Shown: positions 34,904 through 43,750 of the stretch, piece by piece
How positions within the stretch are numbered: position 1 is the stretch's first letter
Layout: each line of letters opens with the position of its first letter
Origin: Paenarthrobacter sp. PH39-S1
GTDB taxonomy: Bacteria; Actinomycetota; Actinomycetes; Actinomycetales; Micrococcaceae
DNA: 64,000 nucleotides
Direction of reading: 5' to 3'
Assembly (NCBI RefSeq): GCF_030063245.1
Contig: NZ_JASISR010000002.1
Span: forward strand, 62,001-126,000
Notes under the pieces: generated by a model
The model's input: the letters and a program-made list of their open reading frames with translations, nothing else
Told to the model about the DNA's origin: nothing
The model's database searches: none
Program-made: the position numbers and the translations under genes

Positions 34904-36145
34904 ATGAGAACCGATGCGGCGCAGTGGTCATTGCGGGCCCAGGTGGCCGCGGACGCGATTAACGCCGGATTTGGACATCGGCTTCTCGGGCTGCCGGGCA
35001 CGTGGCTGGCCCATTCCCGCTGCCCGACCCGTCGCAGCTTCTCGCCGTGGGCCGAATGGAATTACTGGTGGCAGGCGCATTATCTGGATGCCCTGGTGGA
35101 TTCGGCCTGGCGGCAGAGCACGGAACAGTCGTCACGTACCGGCCGGGCAACGCGTGGGGCGTTCCGTGCCGCGGGCCGACCGACGGATCGAGCAGATCCG
35201 TTCCTGCAGGCCCGGCGGCTGCTGCGGACCATTCGCCTGCGGAATTTCCTGCGCCTGACCAACAACTATTACGACGACATGGCGTGGCTGGCGTTGGCGG
35301 CAGGTCGAATGGACGCCATGTTCAGCATCGTCCATTCCAGCTCCCACAATCCCGGCGCCCGGGGCACCAACGGCATGCGCTGCGGCCGCCGAGCCGGCAG
35401 GGTGCTGGGTACCCAGCTGGCCCGAGCCCACACCAATGATCTGGGCGGGGGCATCTTCTGGTCCCGGAAACGCGACTACAAAAACACACCGGCCAGCGGC
35501 CCCTCTGCCCTCTATTTCGCCCGCAACGGCCAGCCCGATCGCGCACAAAGCCTGGTCGATTGGCTCCGGGACACGTTGTACGACCCGGGCCAGGGCCTCT
35601 ACCTGGACGGAGTCCACCCGCAGGCGGCCGGACCGGAAATCGAACGAACCATCTACAGCTACAACCAGGGTCCCGTGCTCGGCGCGATGCTGGAGCTTGG
35701 CGGCGAGCGCAACCTGGCGCATGCTGCTGACTTGATTGACGCCGTCGCCCGTCAGCTGACCGCGAAAACAGTGGAAAACGAGGTACTGGAGAACGACGGC
35801 GGCACCCGAAGCCCGCTACGGCTGCACGGCGGAGGCGACGGTGGCCTGTTCACCGGAATTCTCATCCGGTACCTGAGTTTCGCAGCCCGGCATTCGGCCC
35901 TGCCCGAACGAACCCGACGGCTGGCTGCAGACCTGGTCCTGGACACGGCCGACGAACTCTGGGCGGGAAGGCGAACCGATCCAAAGCCTGCTTTCAGCAG
36001 CGATATCAGTCTTCCGGCGGAAGTAAGCTATCGGGCCGGGCAGCCGGTGGAATTGTCCACCCAGCTCCAGGCGTGGATGACGTTCGAATCCGCCTTCCAG
36101 CTCAGCAGACCGCTCGCTGGCAACTGTGTTGGCGTAGTTGGCTAA
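34904..36145 (+). CDS. Glycoside hydrolase family 76 protein
   Basis: 413 residues from the ATG at 34904; the longer frame upstream overlaps the hydratase remnant. The (alpha/alpha)6-barrel hallmarks are FSPWAEWNYWWQAHYLDALV, the catalytic Asp pair in NNYYDDMAWLALA (about 120-132) and YSYNQGPVLGAMLEL. Family members act on alpha-1,6-mannan. No signal peptide is visible, so it is probably cytoplasmic, unlike secreted GH76 mannanases. It may act on imported oligosaccharide or an internal glycan. Confidence 0.85.
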   Translation: MRTDAAQWSLRAQVAADAINAGFGHRLLGLPGTWLAHSRCPTRRSFSPWAEWNYWWQAHYLDALVDSAWRQSTEQSSRTGRATRGAFRAAGRPTDRADPFLQARRLLRTIRLRNFLRLTNNYYDDMAWLALAAGRMDAMFSIVHSSSHNPGARGTNGMRCGRRAGRVLGTQLARAHTNDLGGGIFWSRKRDYKNTPASGPSALYFARNGQPDRAQSLVDWLRDTLYDPGQGLYLDGVHPQAAGPEIERTIYSYNQGPVLGAMLELGGERNLAHAADLIDAVARQLTAKTVENEVLENDGGTRSPLRLHGGGDGGLFTGILIRYLSFAARHSALPERTRRLAADLVLDTADELWAGRRTDPKPAFSSDISLPAEVSYRAGQPVELSTQLQAWMTFESAFQLSRPLAGNCVGVVG

Positions 36146-36354
36146 CTTGGCGTACATCGCGGCAAGAACGCTGAGTGGTCCGTGTCGCAGGTTATGAAGA
36201 ATGGTTGACTGCGAAGACGGCGGCGTCGCTACTGAAGTTGGAGAGCGCAGCTTAACCAGAGGTGCAGGTGACTGCGGATTTCACATAGTCGTCGTTGAAA
36301 TGGGCACCCCCGCAATGAAATAAGAATTCCGCAACGGAAACGTGCTGTATTTAG

Positions 36355-36370
36355 CGTGATCCTGATCACA
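36355..36370 (+). promoter_or_regulatory. CRP/GlxR-like binding site
   Basis: CGTGATCCTGATCACA fits TGTGA-N6-TCACA at 9 of 10 fixed positions, and its core GTGATCCTGATCAC is a perfect palindrome. It lies 24 bases before the iron box, upstream of the iron transporter. Confidence 0.55.
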
Positions 36371-36393
36371 AAAGAAGCCTTTTGCTTGGAAAG

Positions 36394-36412
36394 TTAGGAT
36401 TGGCTCACCTAA
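36394..36412 (+). promoter_or_regulatory. DtxR/IdeR iron box
   Basis: TTAGGATTGGCTCACCTAA agrees with the consensus TTAGGTTAGSCTAACCTAA at 15 of 19 positions, including both TTAGG/CCTAA ends. It sits 77 bases before the start of an iron(III)-binding protein gene. An iron-loaded DtxR/IdeR repressor should shut this operon off when iron is plentiful. Confidence 0.75.
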
Positions 36413-36488
36413 AGTCGGTTGAGGAAGCCGGGTGACCGCCCTTCCTCCCCTCCACTTCCCTGATCCATAATGGAAAGGCCCTCCTGAC

Positions 36489-37541
36489 GTGAAGTTCCCC
36501 CTTTTGGTAGCATCCAAATCTGCGGCCGGCATCGCCGCCGTCACCGTTGCCCTGCTGACGCTGTCTGCCTGCGGGAGCGGCAGTTCCACCGGTTCGGGAA
36601 GCAGTGGAGGCGCCGACGGGATCACCGTCTACAACGCCCAGCACGAGACGCTGACCAAGTCCTGGGCCGACGCGTTCACCAAGGAAACCGGCATCAAGGT
36701 CACGCTTCGCAGCGGCGACGACTCCGAGCTGGCCGCCCAGCTGACCCAGGAGGGCAAAAACTCGCCGGCGGACGTGTTCCTGACCGAGAACTCCCCTGCC
36801 ATGACGCAGGTGGAAAACGCGGGCCTGTTCGCGGACATCGACAAGGACACCGTGGCACAGGTTCCTGAGCAGTTCCGCCCCTCCACCAACAAGTGGACCG
36901 GCATTGCCGCCCGCAGCACGGTCTTCGCCTACAACAAGACCAAACTCTCCGCGGACCAGCTGCCCAAGTCCATCATGGATCTGGCCGATTCCGCCTGGAA
37001 AGGCCGCTGGGCAGCCTCCCCCTCGGGCGCGGATTTCCAGGCCATTGTCTCCGCCATGCTGGAGCTCAAGGGCGAGGACGCCACACTGAGCTGGCTGAAG
37101 TCCATGAAGGAAAACTCCAAGGCCTACAAGGGCAACAGCACGGCCATGAAGGCGGTCAACGCCGGAGAGGTGGAAGGGGCGATCATCTACCACTACTACT
37201 ACTTCGGCGATCAGGCCAAGACCGGTGAGAACAGCAACAACGTGTCCTTGGAATACTTCAAGAACCAGGACCCGGGCGCATTTGTCAGCATCTCCGGCGG
37301 CGGTGTCCTGGCGTCCAGCAAGCACCAGACACAGGCCCAGCAGTTCCTGAAGTTCATTACCGGCAAGGGGGGCCAGACGGTCCTGCAGACGGGCACGTCG
37401 TTCGAATACCCCGTGGCCAGCGATGTTCCCGCCAATGACAAGCTCACCCCGCTCGCGGACCTTGACGCTCCCAAGATCGATCCTGCCAAGTTGAACTCAC
37501 AGAAGGTCAACGAGCTCATGACCAGTGCAGGGCTACTCTAG
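36489..37541 (+). CDS. Iron(III) ABC transporter substrate-binding lipoprotein
   Basis: 350 residues from a GTG. The lipoprotein signal ends in LLTLSAC (lipidated Cys about 28), followed by a Gly/Ser linker. The periplasmic-binding fold of the FbpA/FutA class is seen ([19 protein letters not shown], then [11 protein letters not shown]). The tyrosine cluster [13 protein letters not shown] (about 233-245) is the expected Fe(III) ligand site. The gene starts an operon with permease and ATPase 5 bases downstream, behind an iron box. Confidence 0.92.
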   Translation: MKFPLLVASKSAAGIAAVTVALLTLSACGSGSSTGSGSSGGADGITVYNAQHETLTKSWADAFTKETGIKVTLRSGDDSELAAQLTQEGKNSPADVFLTENSPAMTQVENAGLFADIDKDTVAQVPEQFRPSTNKWTGIAARSTVFAYNKTKLSADQLPKSIMDLADSAWKGRWAASPSGADFQAIVSAMLELKGEDATLSWLKSMKENSKAYKGNSTAMKAVNAGEVEGAIIYHYYYFGDQAKTGENSNNVSLEYFKNQDPGAFVSISGGGVLASSKHQTQAQQFLKFITGKGGQTVLQTGTSFEYPVASDVPANDKLTPLADLDAPKIDPAKLNSQKVNELMTSAGLL

Positions 37542-37546
37542 AACCT

Positions 37547-39142
37547 GTGGAAAAAACGACGGCGGCGCCGCTGACAGCGGATCCGGCCAAGGTACCCGGA
37601 CCGGCGGGGGGCAGGGGCAACAGCTCCAGCCCCCCGCCAGCCGTGGTGCTGATCTGCGTTCTGATAGCGGCATTTGCGCTGCTGCCGCTGGGCTATGTGG
37701 TGGACATGACCATCGGCGCGGGCTGGGATACTATTTCCACCCTGGTCTTCCGTCCGCGGGTGGCCGCGCTGCTGATGAATACCATTGCCCTGGTGGTCAT
37801 CACCGTGCCGCTGTGCGTGGTCCTCGGTGTCGGCGGCGCCTGGCTGGTGGAGCGCACATCCCTGCGCGGGCACAAGGCCTGGTCGCTCCTGCTGGCGGCC
37901 CCGCTGGCCATTCCGGCCTTCGTCAACAGCTATGCCTGGGTCAGCGCGGTGCCGTCGCTGAGTGGGATCTTCGGTGGCGTGCTGATCTCCACGCTCTCCT
38001 ATTTCCCACTGGTCTATATTCCGGTCGCCGCCACGCTGAGCCGGATGGACCCGGCCCTGGAGCAGTCCGGCGCCTCCCTGGGCCTGGGATCCTGGCGGGT
38101 GTTCGCACGCGTCGTGCTGCCGCAGCTGCGGCTTGCGGTCGCTGGCGGCGCGCTGCTGGTGGCCCTGCATCTGCTGGCCGAATACGGCGCGTTTGCGATG
38201 ATCCGCTTCGACACCTTTACCACAGCCATTTACGAGCAGTACCAATCCACATTCAACGGCGCCGCGGCCAATATGCTCGCCAGCGTGCTGGTCTTTTTTT
38301 GTCTGTTGCTGCTGCTCGCGGAGTCCCGAACCCGTGGCAACGCGAGGTATGCGCGAATTGGCTCCGGCGCGCAGGCCGCACCCACCCGACTGGAGTTAGG
38401 ACGGTACAGGTTCCCCGCACAGCTGGGCCTGCTCGGCCTCACCGCGCTGGCCCTCGGCGTGCCACTTTTTCACGTGGGCCGTTGGCTGATCGCCGGCGGC
38501 GCCGGGATCTGGGTGCGCCCGGAGTTGCTGACCTCGCTGCTGCAGACGCTCGGTTACGGTGTGGCCGGGGCCCTGCTCACCACGGTGCTCGCGTTCCCGT
38601 TGGCCTATCTCGCCGTCCGGCACCCGGGTTGGCTGAGCAAAACCCTGGAGGCAGTGAACTACATCAGCAGCTCCATGCCGGGCATCGTCGTCGCGCTGGC
38701 GTTTGTGACCATAACGGTGCACGGGCTTCCCGTCATCTATCAGACCTCCGCCGTACTGGTCGGCGCCTACGTGCTGCTGTTCATGCCGCGCGCCCTGGTC
38801 AATCTGCGCGCCGGGCTGGCGCAGGCGCCCAGGGAGCTGGACGAGGCCGCCCGGGCTCTGGGCAAGACGCCGCTTACCGCCTTCCTGAAGGTGACGCTGC
38901 GGCTCAGTGCCCCGGCCGCGGCGGGCGGCGCCGCTCTGGTCTTTCTGGGCATTGTGAACGAGTTGACCGCCACCTTGCTGTTGGCACCGAACGGGACAAC
39001 GACGCTCGCCACCGAATTCTGGACCCTCAGCAGCGAGATCGACTATACGGGAGCGGCCCCCTATGCGATGCTGATGATCCTGCTGTCGGCCCCGATGACC
39101 TATCTCCTCTTCTCGCAATCCAAGAAAGCAGCCGGACAGTGA
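37547..39142 (+). CDS. Iron(III) ABC transporter permease (FbpB-like, fused two-domain)
   Basis: 531 residues from a GTG five bases after the binding-protein stop. About twelve membrane helices are arranged as two tandem permease halves, each with an EAA-type loop ([13 protein letters not shown]-like near 170, [20 protein letters not shown] near 430). This two-in-one architecture is standard for FbpB/SfuB. It forms the membrane channel for Fe(III). The stop overlaps the GTG of the ATPase gene, so all three are coupled. Confidence 0.92.
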   Translation: MEKTTAAPLTADPAKVPGPAGGRGNSSSPPPAVVLICVLIAAFALLPLGYVVDMTIGAGWDTISTLVFRPRVAALLMNTIALVVITVPLCVVLGVGGAWLVERTSLRGHKAWSLLLAAPLAIPAFVNSYAWVSAVPSLSGIFGGVLISTLSYFPLVYIPVAATLSRMDPALEQSGASLGLGSWRVFARVVLPQLRLAVAGGALLVALHLLAEYGAFAMIRFDTFTTAIYEQYQSTFNGAAANMLASVLVFFCLLLLLAESRTRGNARYARIGSGAQAAPTRLELGRYRFPAQLGLLGLTALALGVPLFHVGRWLIAGGAGIWVRPELLTSLLQTLGYGVAGALLTTVLAFPLAYLAVRHPGWLSKTLEAVNYISSSMPGIVVALAFVTITVHGLPVIYQTSAVLVGAYVLLFMPRALVNLRAGLAQAPRELDEAARALGKTPLTAFLKVTLRLSAPAAAGGAALVFLGIVNELTATLLLAPNGTTTLATEFWTLSSEIDYTGAAPYAMLMILLSAPMTYLLFSQSKKAAGQ

Positions 39143-40293
39143 CTGAACCGCACCAGACTCAGCAGCGGCCGCGTCACCCTCGTGGTCCGCGGGCCCGGCG
39201 GACGTCCCCGCCGGTGGCCGCCACCACGGATAACCATCTTTTGGTTGAGGGGGTCCGCAAGACGTTCGGCAGCACGGAGGTCCTCAAGGGTGTGGATCTG
39301 GCCGTCGCGAAGGGACGGACGACGGCGATCGTGGGACCTTCCGGGTCGGGCAAGACGACGCTCCTGCGCTTGATCGCGGGTTTTGAGGCTCCGGATGCGG
39401 GCACTGTTTCGCTCGACGGGCAGGTCGTGGCCGGACCGGCGGACTGGGTGCCCGCGCACCGTCGCAACGTCGGCTACGTGGCGCAGGACGGTGCATTGTT
39501 CCCGCACCTGACGGTGGGGCAGAATGTGGCGTTCGGCCTGGCATCCCGGGGGAAGGGCGCGGCGGACCGCGTCGCGCACCTGCTGGAAATGGTTTCGATG
39601 GACCCGTCCTACGCCAAGCGCCGTCCCTATCAGCTCTCCGGCGGCCAGCAGCAGCGCGTCGCCCTCGCCCGCGCACTGGCCCGGGAGCCCGAGCTGATGC
39701 TGCTCGATGAACCGTTTTCCGCCCTGGATGCCGGCCTGCGGGTGGCAACCCGGCGCGCCGTGGCCCAGACACTCTCCGCGGCCGGGGTCACCACCATCCT
39801 GGTCACGCACGACCAGGCGGAGGCGCTCTCCTTCGCGGACCAGGTAGCCGTGATGCGGAACGGCGCGCTGGCGCAGATCGGTAATCCGTTTGTGGTCTAC
39901 ACCCGGCCGGCGGACCGGGCCACCGCGGAATTCCTAGGCGACGCCGTCATTTTGGAGGCCTGGATGGAAGGCTCGCTGGCCACCTGTTCGCTGGGCGGAA
40001 TACCGGTCCGTCGCCCACCGTCCCAGGGCCGCGTGCTGCTGATGTTGCGGCCGGAACAGATCCGCATTGCCGAGGATGGGCCGATCCACGGAACCGTGGT
40101 GGACACGGATTACTTTGGGCCCGAAACCACTGTCCGGCTGCAGCTGGAACCGCTCGCGCCCTCCGGTGATCCGCATCAACCCAAGGGCGGAGAGATCATC
40201 AGCATCCGGCATTGGAACGCCATGCTGGCCCGACCCGGTGTGCGGCTGAGCCTGCGCGTTGTGGGCGAGGGAGTGGCATTTCCGTTCGACTGA
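39139..40293 (+). CDS. Iron(III) ABC transporter ATP-binding protein (FbpC-like)
   Basis: 384 residues starting at the GTG overlapping the permease stop. A longer open frame upstream is spurious. A basic, disordered tail of about 30 residues precedes the ATPase. Walker A is GPSGSGKTT, signature [15 protein letters not shown] and Walker [13 protein letters not shown], followed by the switch His ([10 protein letters not shown]). A C-terminal TOBE-like domain ([15 protein letters not shown]) follows. It energises the Fe(III) transporter. Confidence 0.92.
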   Translation: MTEPHQTQQRPRHPRGPRARRTSPPVAATTDNHLLVEGVRKTFGSTEVLKGVDLAVAKGRTTAIVGPSGSGKTTLLRLIAGFEAPDAGTVSLDGQVVAGPADWVPAHRRNVGYVAQDGALFPHLTVGQNVAFGLASRGKGAADRVAHLLEMVSMDPSYAKRRPYQLSGGQQQRVALARALAREPELMLLDEPFSALDAGLRVATRRAVAQTLSAAGVTTILVTHDQAEALSFADQVAVMRNGALAQIGNPFVVYTRPADRATAEFLGDAVILEAWMEGSLATCSLGGIPVRRPPSQGRVLLMLRPEQIRIAEDGPIHGTVVDTDYFGPETTVRLQLEPLAPSGDPHQPKGGEIISIRHWNAMLARPGVRLSLRVVGEGVAFPFD

Positions 40294-40393
40294 TCGGCCT
40301 TGCTCGTGCCCCAATGCGGAACTCCGGCTGGGAGCGTTCCGGTAACTGCCCAGGCACCGGCATCAGCGCAAGCACCGGCACCGGCACCGAACA

Positions 40394-40987
40394 CTAGTTC
40401 GGCATCCTCTTCTGTGGAAACGGAGTTTCCCCGCGTGCCAGCATCTGCACAAGTCCGTTGATTTTCCTGGTTCGCGCAGCCTCCGATTTCACCGCGTTCA
40501 CACGATAGATCAGGGCATACCGGTTGCTGGCCGTCAGCACCTCGAACATGGCCTGCGCCTGCGGCTCCGCGGCAATGGCCGCAGCCAGATCCGCCTGAAC
40601 CTCCGCCGATCCCTGACCCGCATAGGCTCTTTCCCAACGCCCATCCGCCCTCGCCGCGGCCACAGCGGCCTCCCCCGCAGTGTGCATTCGGCCGTCGGCC
40701 TGCAGCCGGGCAACGTTGAGCACATTGTTCTTGGACCAGACGCTACCGCGGCGCCGCGGAGTGAACCGGGTCAGATAGCTGCCCTCGTCCCGGCGCCCGA
40801 TTACGCCGTCGATCCAGCCGAAGCACAGAGCCTCGTCGAGCGCCGCCGCGTAGGTCAGCGCGGTTACGGTACTACCCTTCTTATGCAGCACCAGCCGGAT
40901 GCCGGGGCTGGTGCTGTGGTTTTCCGCCAGCCATCGGCGCCAGGCTGCGGCATCGGGCAGGAGTAGTTCGGGCAGTTCTGCAACCAT
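40394..40987 (-). CDS. YdeI/OmpD-associated family protein
   Basis: About 197 residues (start MVAELPELLL; MRM is two codons longer). The YdeI signature is present: WRRWLAENHSTSPGIRLVLH, ALCFGWIDGVIGRRDEGSYL and TPRRRGSVWSKNNVLNV. The C-terminus SEAARTRKINGLVQMLARGE matches the family's closing helix. Members are small cytoplasmic proteins linked to stress and antimicrobial tolerance, with no known catalysis. It is convergent with the iron transporter operon. Confidence 0.86.
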   Translation of the reverse strand: MVAELPELLLPDAAAWRRWLAENHSTSPGIRLVLHKKGSTVTALTYAAALDEALCFGWIDGVIGRRDEGSYLTRFTPRRRGSVWSKNNVLNVARLQADGRMHTAGEAAVAAARADGRWERAYAGQGSAEVQADLAAAIAAEPQAQAMFEVLTASNRYALIYRVNAVKSEAARTRKINGLVQMLARGETPFPQKRMPN

Positions 40988-41049
40988 GCGCACACCCTAA
41001 CGCGCCACCCAATCCCCCGCCACCCCTCACCCAACACCCGCTCTCGCCA

Positions 41050-41110
41050 TCGATGTCGCACTACGCGCCCATCCCGGCCGCGAACATGGGCGCGAAGTGC
41101 GTCGCCGATC
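41050..41110. repeat. Large imperfect palindrome (possible REP-like element)
   Basis: GTCGCACTACGCGCCCAT (41055-41072) pairs with ATGGGCGCGAAGTGCGTCGC (41086-41105) with few mismatches across a 13-base loop. It is in the gap between divergent YdeI and NUDIX genes and shares GTCGCACT with the palindrome at 28737. Confidence 0.6.
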
Positions 41111-41135
41111 GCTGTGGATGGGGTAAAACAGAAGG

Positions 41136-41675
41136 ATGAGCGTACGAACACCAGACCCTTATCCAGGCTGGCTTTCCGAGGATGACCTCTTCGAAGCCCG
41201 CAACCGGCTGCCGATGGTCTACGTGGAGGCGGTGCCGGTCCGGCTGGACCCGCTGGGCTACGTGAACGAGGTGGGGCTGCTATTGCAGGCGAACGACGAC
41301 GGCGCCATGGTACGTACGCTGGTTTCCGGCCGCGTGCTGTACCGCGAAACCATCCGCGCGGCGCTGCTGCGGCATCTTGAAAAGGATTTGGGCACCTTCG
41401 CGCTGCCCCAGTTGCCCATCAGTCCCGTCCCATGCACCGTCGCCGAGTACTTCCCGGCTCCTTCCCAGACGGGATTCACCGACGAGCGCCAGCATGCCGT
41501 CGCCCTGGTGTACGTCATCCCAGTGACAGGCGAATGCAATCCGCGGCAGGACGCCCTGGAACTGAGCTGGATGACCCCGCAGGAGGCACTGAGCCCGATG
41601 GTGCAAAGCGAATTCGCAGGCGGACGCGGCGATCTGGTGCGTCAGGCCCTGGCCTTCGCCGGCGTCTGCGGCTGA
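41136..41675 (+). CDS. NUDIX hydrolase-like protein (DUF4916 type)
   Basis: 179 residues. The overall strand/helix order resembles a NUDIX domain: VYVEAVPVRLDPLGYVNEVG, then VLYRETIRAALLRHLEKDLG in place of the classic GX5EX7REUXEE box, and HAVALVYVIPVTGE. The NUDIX box is degenerate, as in the DUF4916 branch. Hydrolytic activity is therefore uncertain. An imperfect 23-base tandem duplication surrounds its stop codon (near 41658-41710). Confidence 0.78.
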   Translation: MSVRTPDPYPGWLSEDDLFEARNRLPMVYVEAVPVRLDPLGYVNEVGLLLQANDDGAMVRTLVSGRVLYRETIRAALLRHLEKDLGTFALPQLPISPVPCTVAEYFPAPSQTGFTDERQHAVALVYVIPVTGECNPRQDALELSWMTPQEALSPMVQSEFAGGRGDLVRQALAFAGVCG

Positions 41676-41793
41676 TGAACAACCATCGCCGGCTTCTGCG
41701 GCTGACGAACGCGCCAGTTCGGGCTGGCGGTCTTAACCACGCACCGCTTTCCTATACTGGGATAACCACGTGCAACGATTTGAGGGCCATAAC

Positions 41794-42858
41794 ATGACGG
41801 ATTCCGCAGCGCCCGGCACCGGGGAGACCGGTGCCGGGGAGGACTCGAAGACGGTTCCCGTCTCCCTGGTACGACCGGGTCATCTGGTGGCAGCCCCGGA
41901 TGGGTCCAGCACTAAAATCCTCTCCGTCAGCTGGGAGCAGGACGACTACGGCCAGGCGGCCGTCGCCATCCTCGGCTGCGGCGGCGGAAAAACGATCCGG
42001 GTTTCGGCCGCGTCCACGATCCGATTGGCCGGACCGCCGGCCCCGCATGTCTCTCCCGGCGCCCGGACCGGCGGCACAGGGCCGCGTTCCAGCTCCGCTG
42101 GCACAGCACCGCGTTCCGGGTCCGCTGGCACAGCACCGCGTCAGCGCGTGGGAACCGCAGCGGTCTCCGGCAACGACGGCACGTCGCGGCCCGGGGCCGG
42201 GCGACCCGCGCCGGAAGCCGCACCGAAGATCCCCGCGGATGCCGGAACTCCGGAGGCCGTCGTTGCTGCCGCCGCTGCCGCCCACGGCGGGCACGAGACG
42301 GTCCAGCGGCTGGCAGGGAGGCTGGCCAAGGGTCTCAACTACAAGTCCGGGGCGAATCTGCAGGTTGTCCGCGATCTGGTCCAGGTGCTGTTTGTCGAAC
42401 TGCAGGACGACAGCAACGCCGTCGCCGTCGCCGGCCTTATTGTGGATCTGCCCTACGACGCCAACCCAGGGCGCTGGAATCCGATCGAGCACTGCCTGGC
42501 GGTGAGTTATTACCTTGCACGCAGCAACGGCGACGCGCACCGCGCCGAACAGCTGGCCGAGGCGCTGCGGGCACCGGACCGGGCGGAGCTGGATGCGTTC
42601 CGGGCGAAAATCAACGCCACCGTGCGGCAGCGCAGCCTCGATGAGCCGAATCTGTACGACAAGGAAATCAACCGCAGCATCGCCAACGGTGAACGCGATC
42701 AGGAGCCGCAGTGGCGTGAGCTGCGCCTGAACACGTTGCTGCATCTGCTGGCCCACGGCGGCTCCCGGACGCACGACGACGCAGAGCTGCTGCGCCGGAT
42801 CAACAACGAACTGACCGAGATCCGAACCCGCACCAGCCGCTCCGAGCACTCCGGCTGA
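41794..42858 (+). CDS. Uncharacterised protein with low-complexity linker
   Basis: 354 residues from MTDSAAPGTG at 41794. A small beta domain is at about 20-80 (PVSLVRPGHLVAAPDGSS). A linker at 85-150 contains a duplicated 30-base unit (SAGTAPRSGSAGTAPR). A helical C-terminal domain from 155 onward reads AVAVAGLIVDLPYDANPGRW and NPIEHCLAVSYYLA. I do not recognise the family with confidence. The helical domain looks like a repeat-type scaffold. It is predicted cytoplasmic. Confidence 0.65.
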   Translation: MTDSAAPGTGETGAGEDSKTVPVSLVRPGHLVAAPDGSSTKILSVSWEQDDYGQAAVAILGCGGGKTIRVSAASTIRLAGPPAPHVSPGARTGGTGPRSSSAGTAPRSGSAGTAPRQRVGTAAVSGNDGTSRPGAGRPAPEAAPKIPADAGTPEAVVAAAAAAHGGHETVQRLAGRLAKGLNYKSGANLQVVRDLVQVLFVELQDDSNAVAVAGLIVDLPYDANPGRWNPIEHCLAVSYYLARSNGDAHRAEQLAEALRAPDRAELDAFRAKINATVRQRSLDEPNLYDKEINRSIANGERDQEPQWRELRLNTLLHLLAHGGSRTHDDAELLRRINNELTEIRTRTSRSEHSG

Positions 42859-42969
42859 GCCGGTATTGCCGGAAAGGCGCGCATACGCGTCCCTGCCCTC
42901 GGACAGCCAGGCACGGCCGCCGCCGCCGGAACCCTAGCCGCCGGGCGCCGCCTCGGGTAGATTCGGGCC

Positions 42970-43686
42970 ATGGGCAATAACGAGCTTTCAGTGCACATCA
43001 ACGCCGACGCCGAGCAGGTCTGGCGGATGCTCCGGGAGCCGGCCCGAATCGCCCAGTGGCACGGCTGGGAGTCGGATAGCCTGTCGGATGAGATTGCGGA
43101 GATCTACTATGCCAAGGTCAGTGAGAGCACCGATCATCTGACGCTACATTTGGAGATGGGCGACGTCTTCACGCTCACGCCGATGGCAGATGGCACCGTT
43201 CTGACCATGACCCGCGGCAAGGCCACCGGGCAATGGGCCGCCTACGACAGCGACATCACCGCAGGCTGGGCGATCTTCATCCAGCAGCTCCGTTTTGCGC
43301 TTGAGCGGCACCCGCACGGCACCCGTCGCACGATTTTCGCCGACGGCATGACCGCCTCGTCCCGCTCGCTCTGGGAAGCGCTGGGCATCGATACCGGCTG
43401 GCTGCCCGAATCCGGGGAGGACTATGAGCTGTCGCTGAGCACCGGAGCCGAGCTCCAAGGCAAGGTCTGGTACCGCTCAGAAACGCAGCTGGGGCTTACC
43501 GTACACGGCTACGCCGAACGCGGCGACGGCCTCCTCGTGCTCGCGGAACAGGCACCGCTCGCCGGGATCCGGCCGGCAAAAGGGGCGCAGGTCATCGCTT
43601 CCACTTACGACCTCGGCGCCGCCGCCCTCGAGGAAATTTCCGAACAGTGGGACGCTTTCATGGAGCAGAACTTCCCCGAGGGCTGA
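42970..43686 (+). CDS. SRPBCC-fold protein
   Basis: 238 residues, predicted to hold an SRPBCC/Bet v1-like N-terminal domain (SVHINADAEQVWRMLREPARI, then TLHLEMGDVFTLTPMADGTV). A second similar module may occupy the C-terminal half. Such proteins bind hydrophobic ligands in a deep cavity. No ligand can be assigned. It is separated from the preceding gene by 110 bases and is convergent with the symporter gene. Confidence 0.75.
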   Translation: MGNNELSVHINADAEQVWRMLREPARIAQWHGWESDSLSDEIAEIYYAKVSESTDHLTLHLEMGDVFTLTPMADGTVLTMTRGKATGQWAAYDSDITAGWAIFIQQLRFALERHPHGTRRTIFADGMTASSRSLWEALGIDTGWLPESGEDYELSLSTGAELQGKVWYRSETQLGLTVHGYAERGDGLLVLAEQAPLAGIRPAKGAQVIASTYDLGAAALEEISEQWDAFMEQNFPEG

Positions 43687-43750
43687 GGGGCTCACCCCCT
43701 TGGGGGTGACGGGGAGTGCGACGGAGAGGTCGACGTGGAGAGGGAGAGTC

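Larger units (their letters stand above)
36146..36488 (+). other. Regulatory leader of the iron transporter operon
   Basis: About 340 bases without a gene. The downstream half carries a CRP/GlxR-like site and a DtxR/IdeR iron box, described separately. Nothing recognisable is seen in 36146-36350. Confidence 0.7.

Noticed and set aside
37525-39138. Long plus-strand frame continuous with the iron ATPase gene
   Set aside because: It is out of phase with the clear permease gene, and its translation is low-complexity Arg/Gly/Ala. Only the part from 39139 is real.
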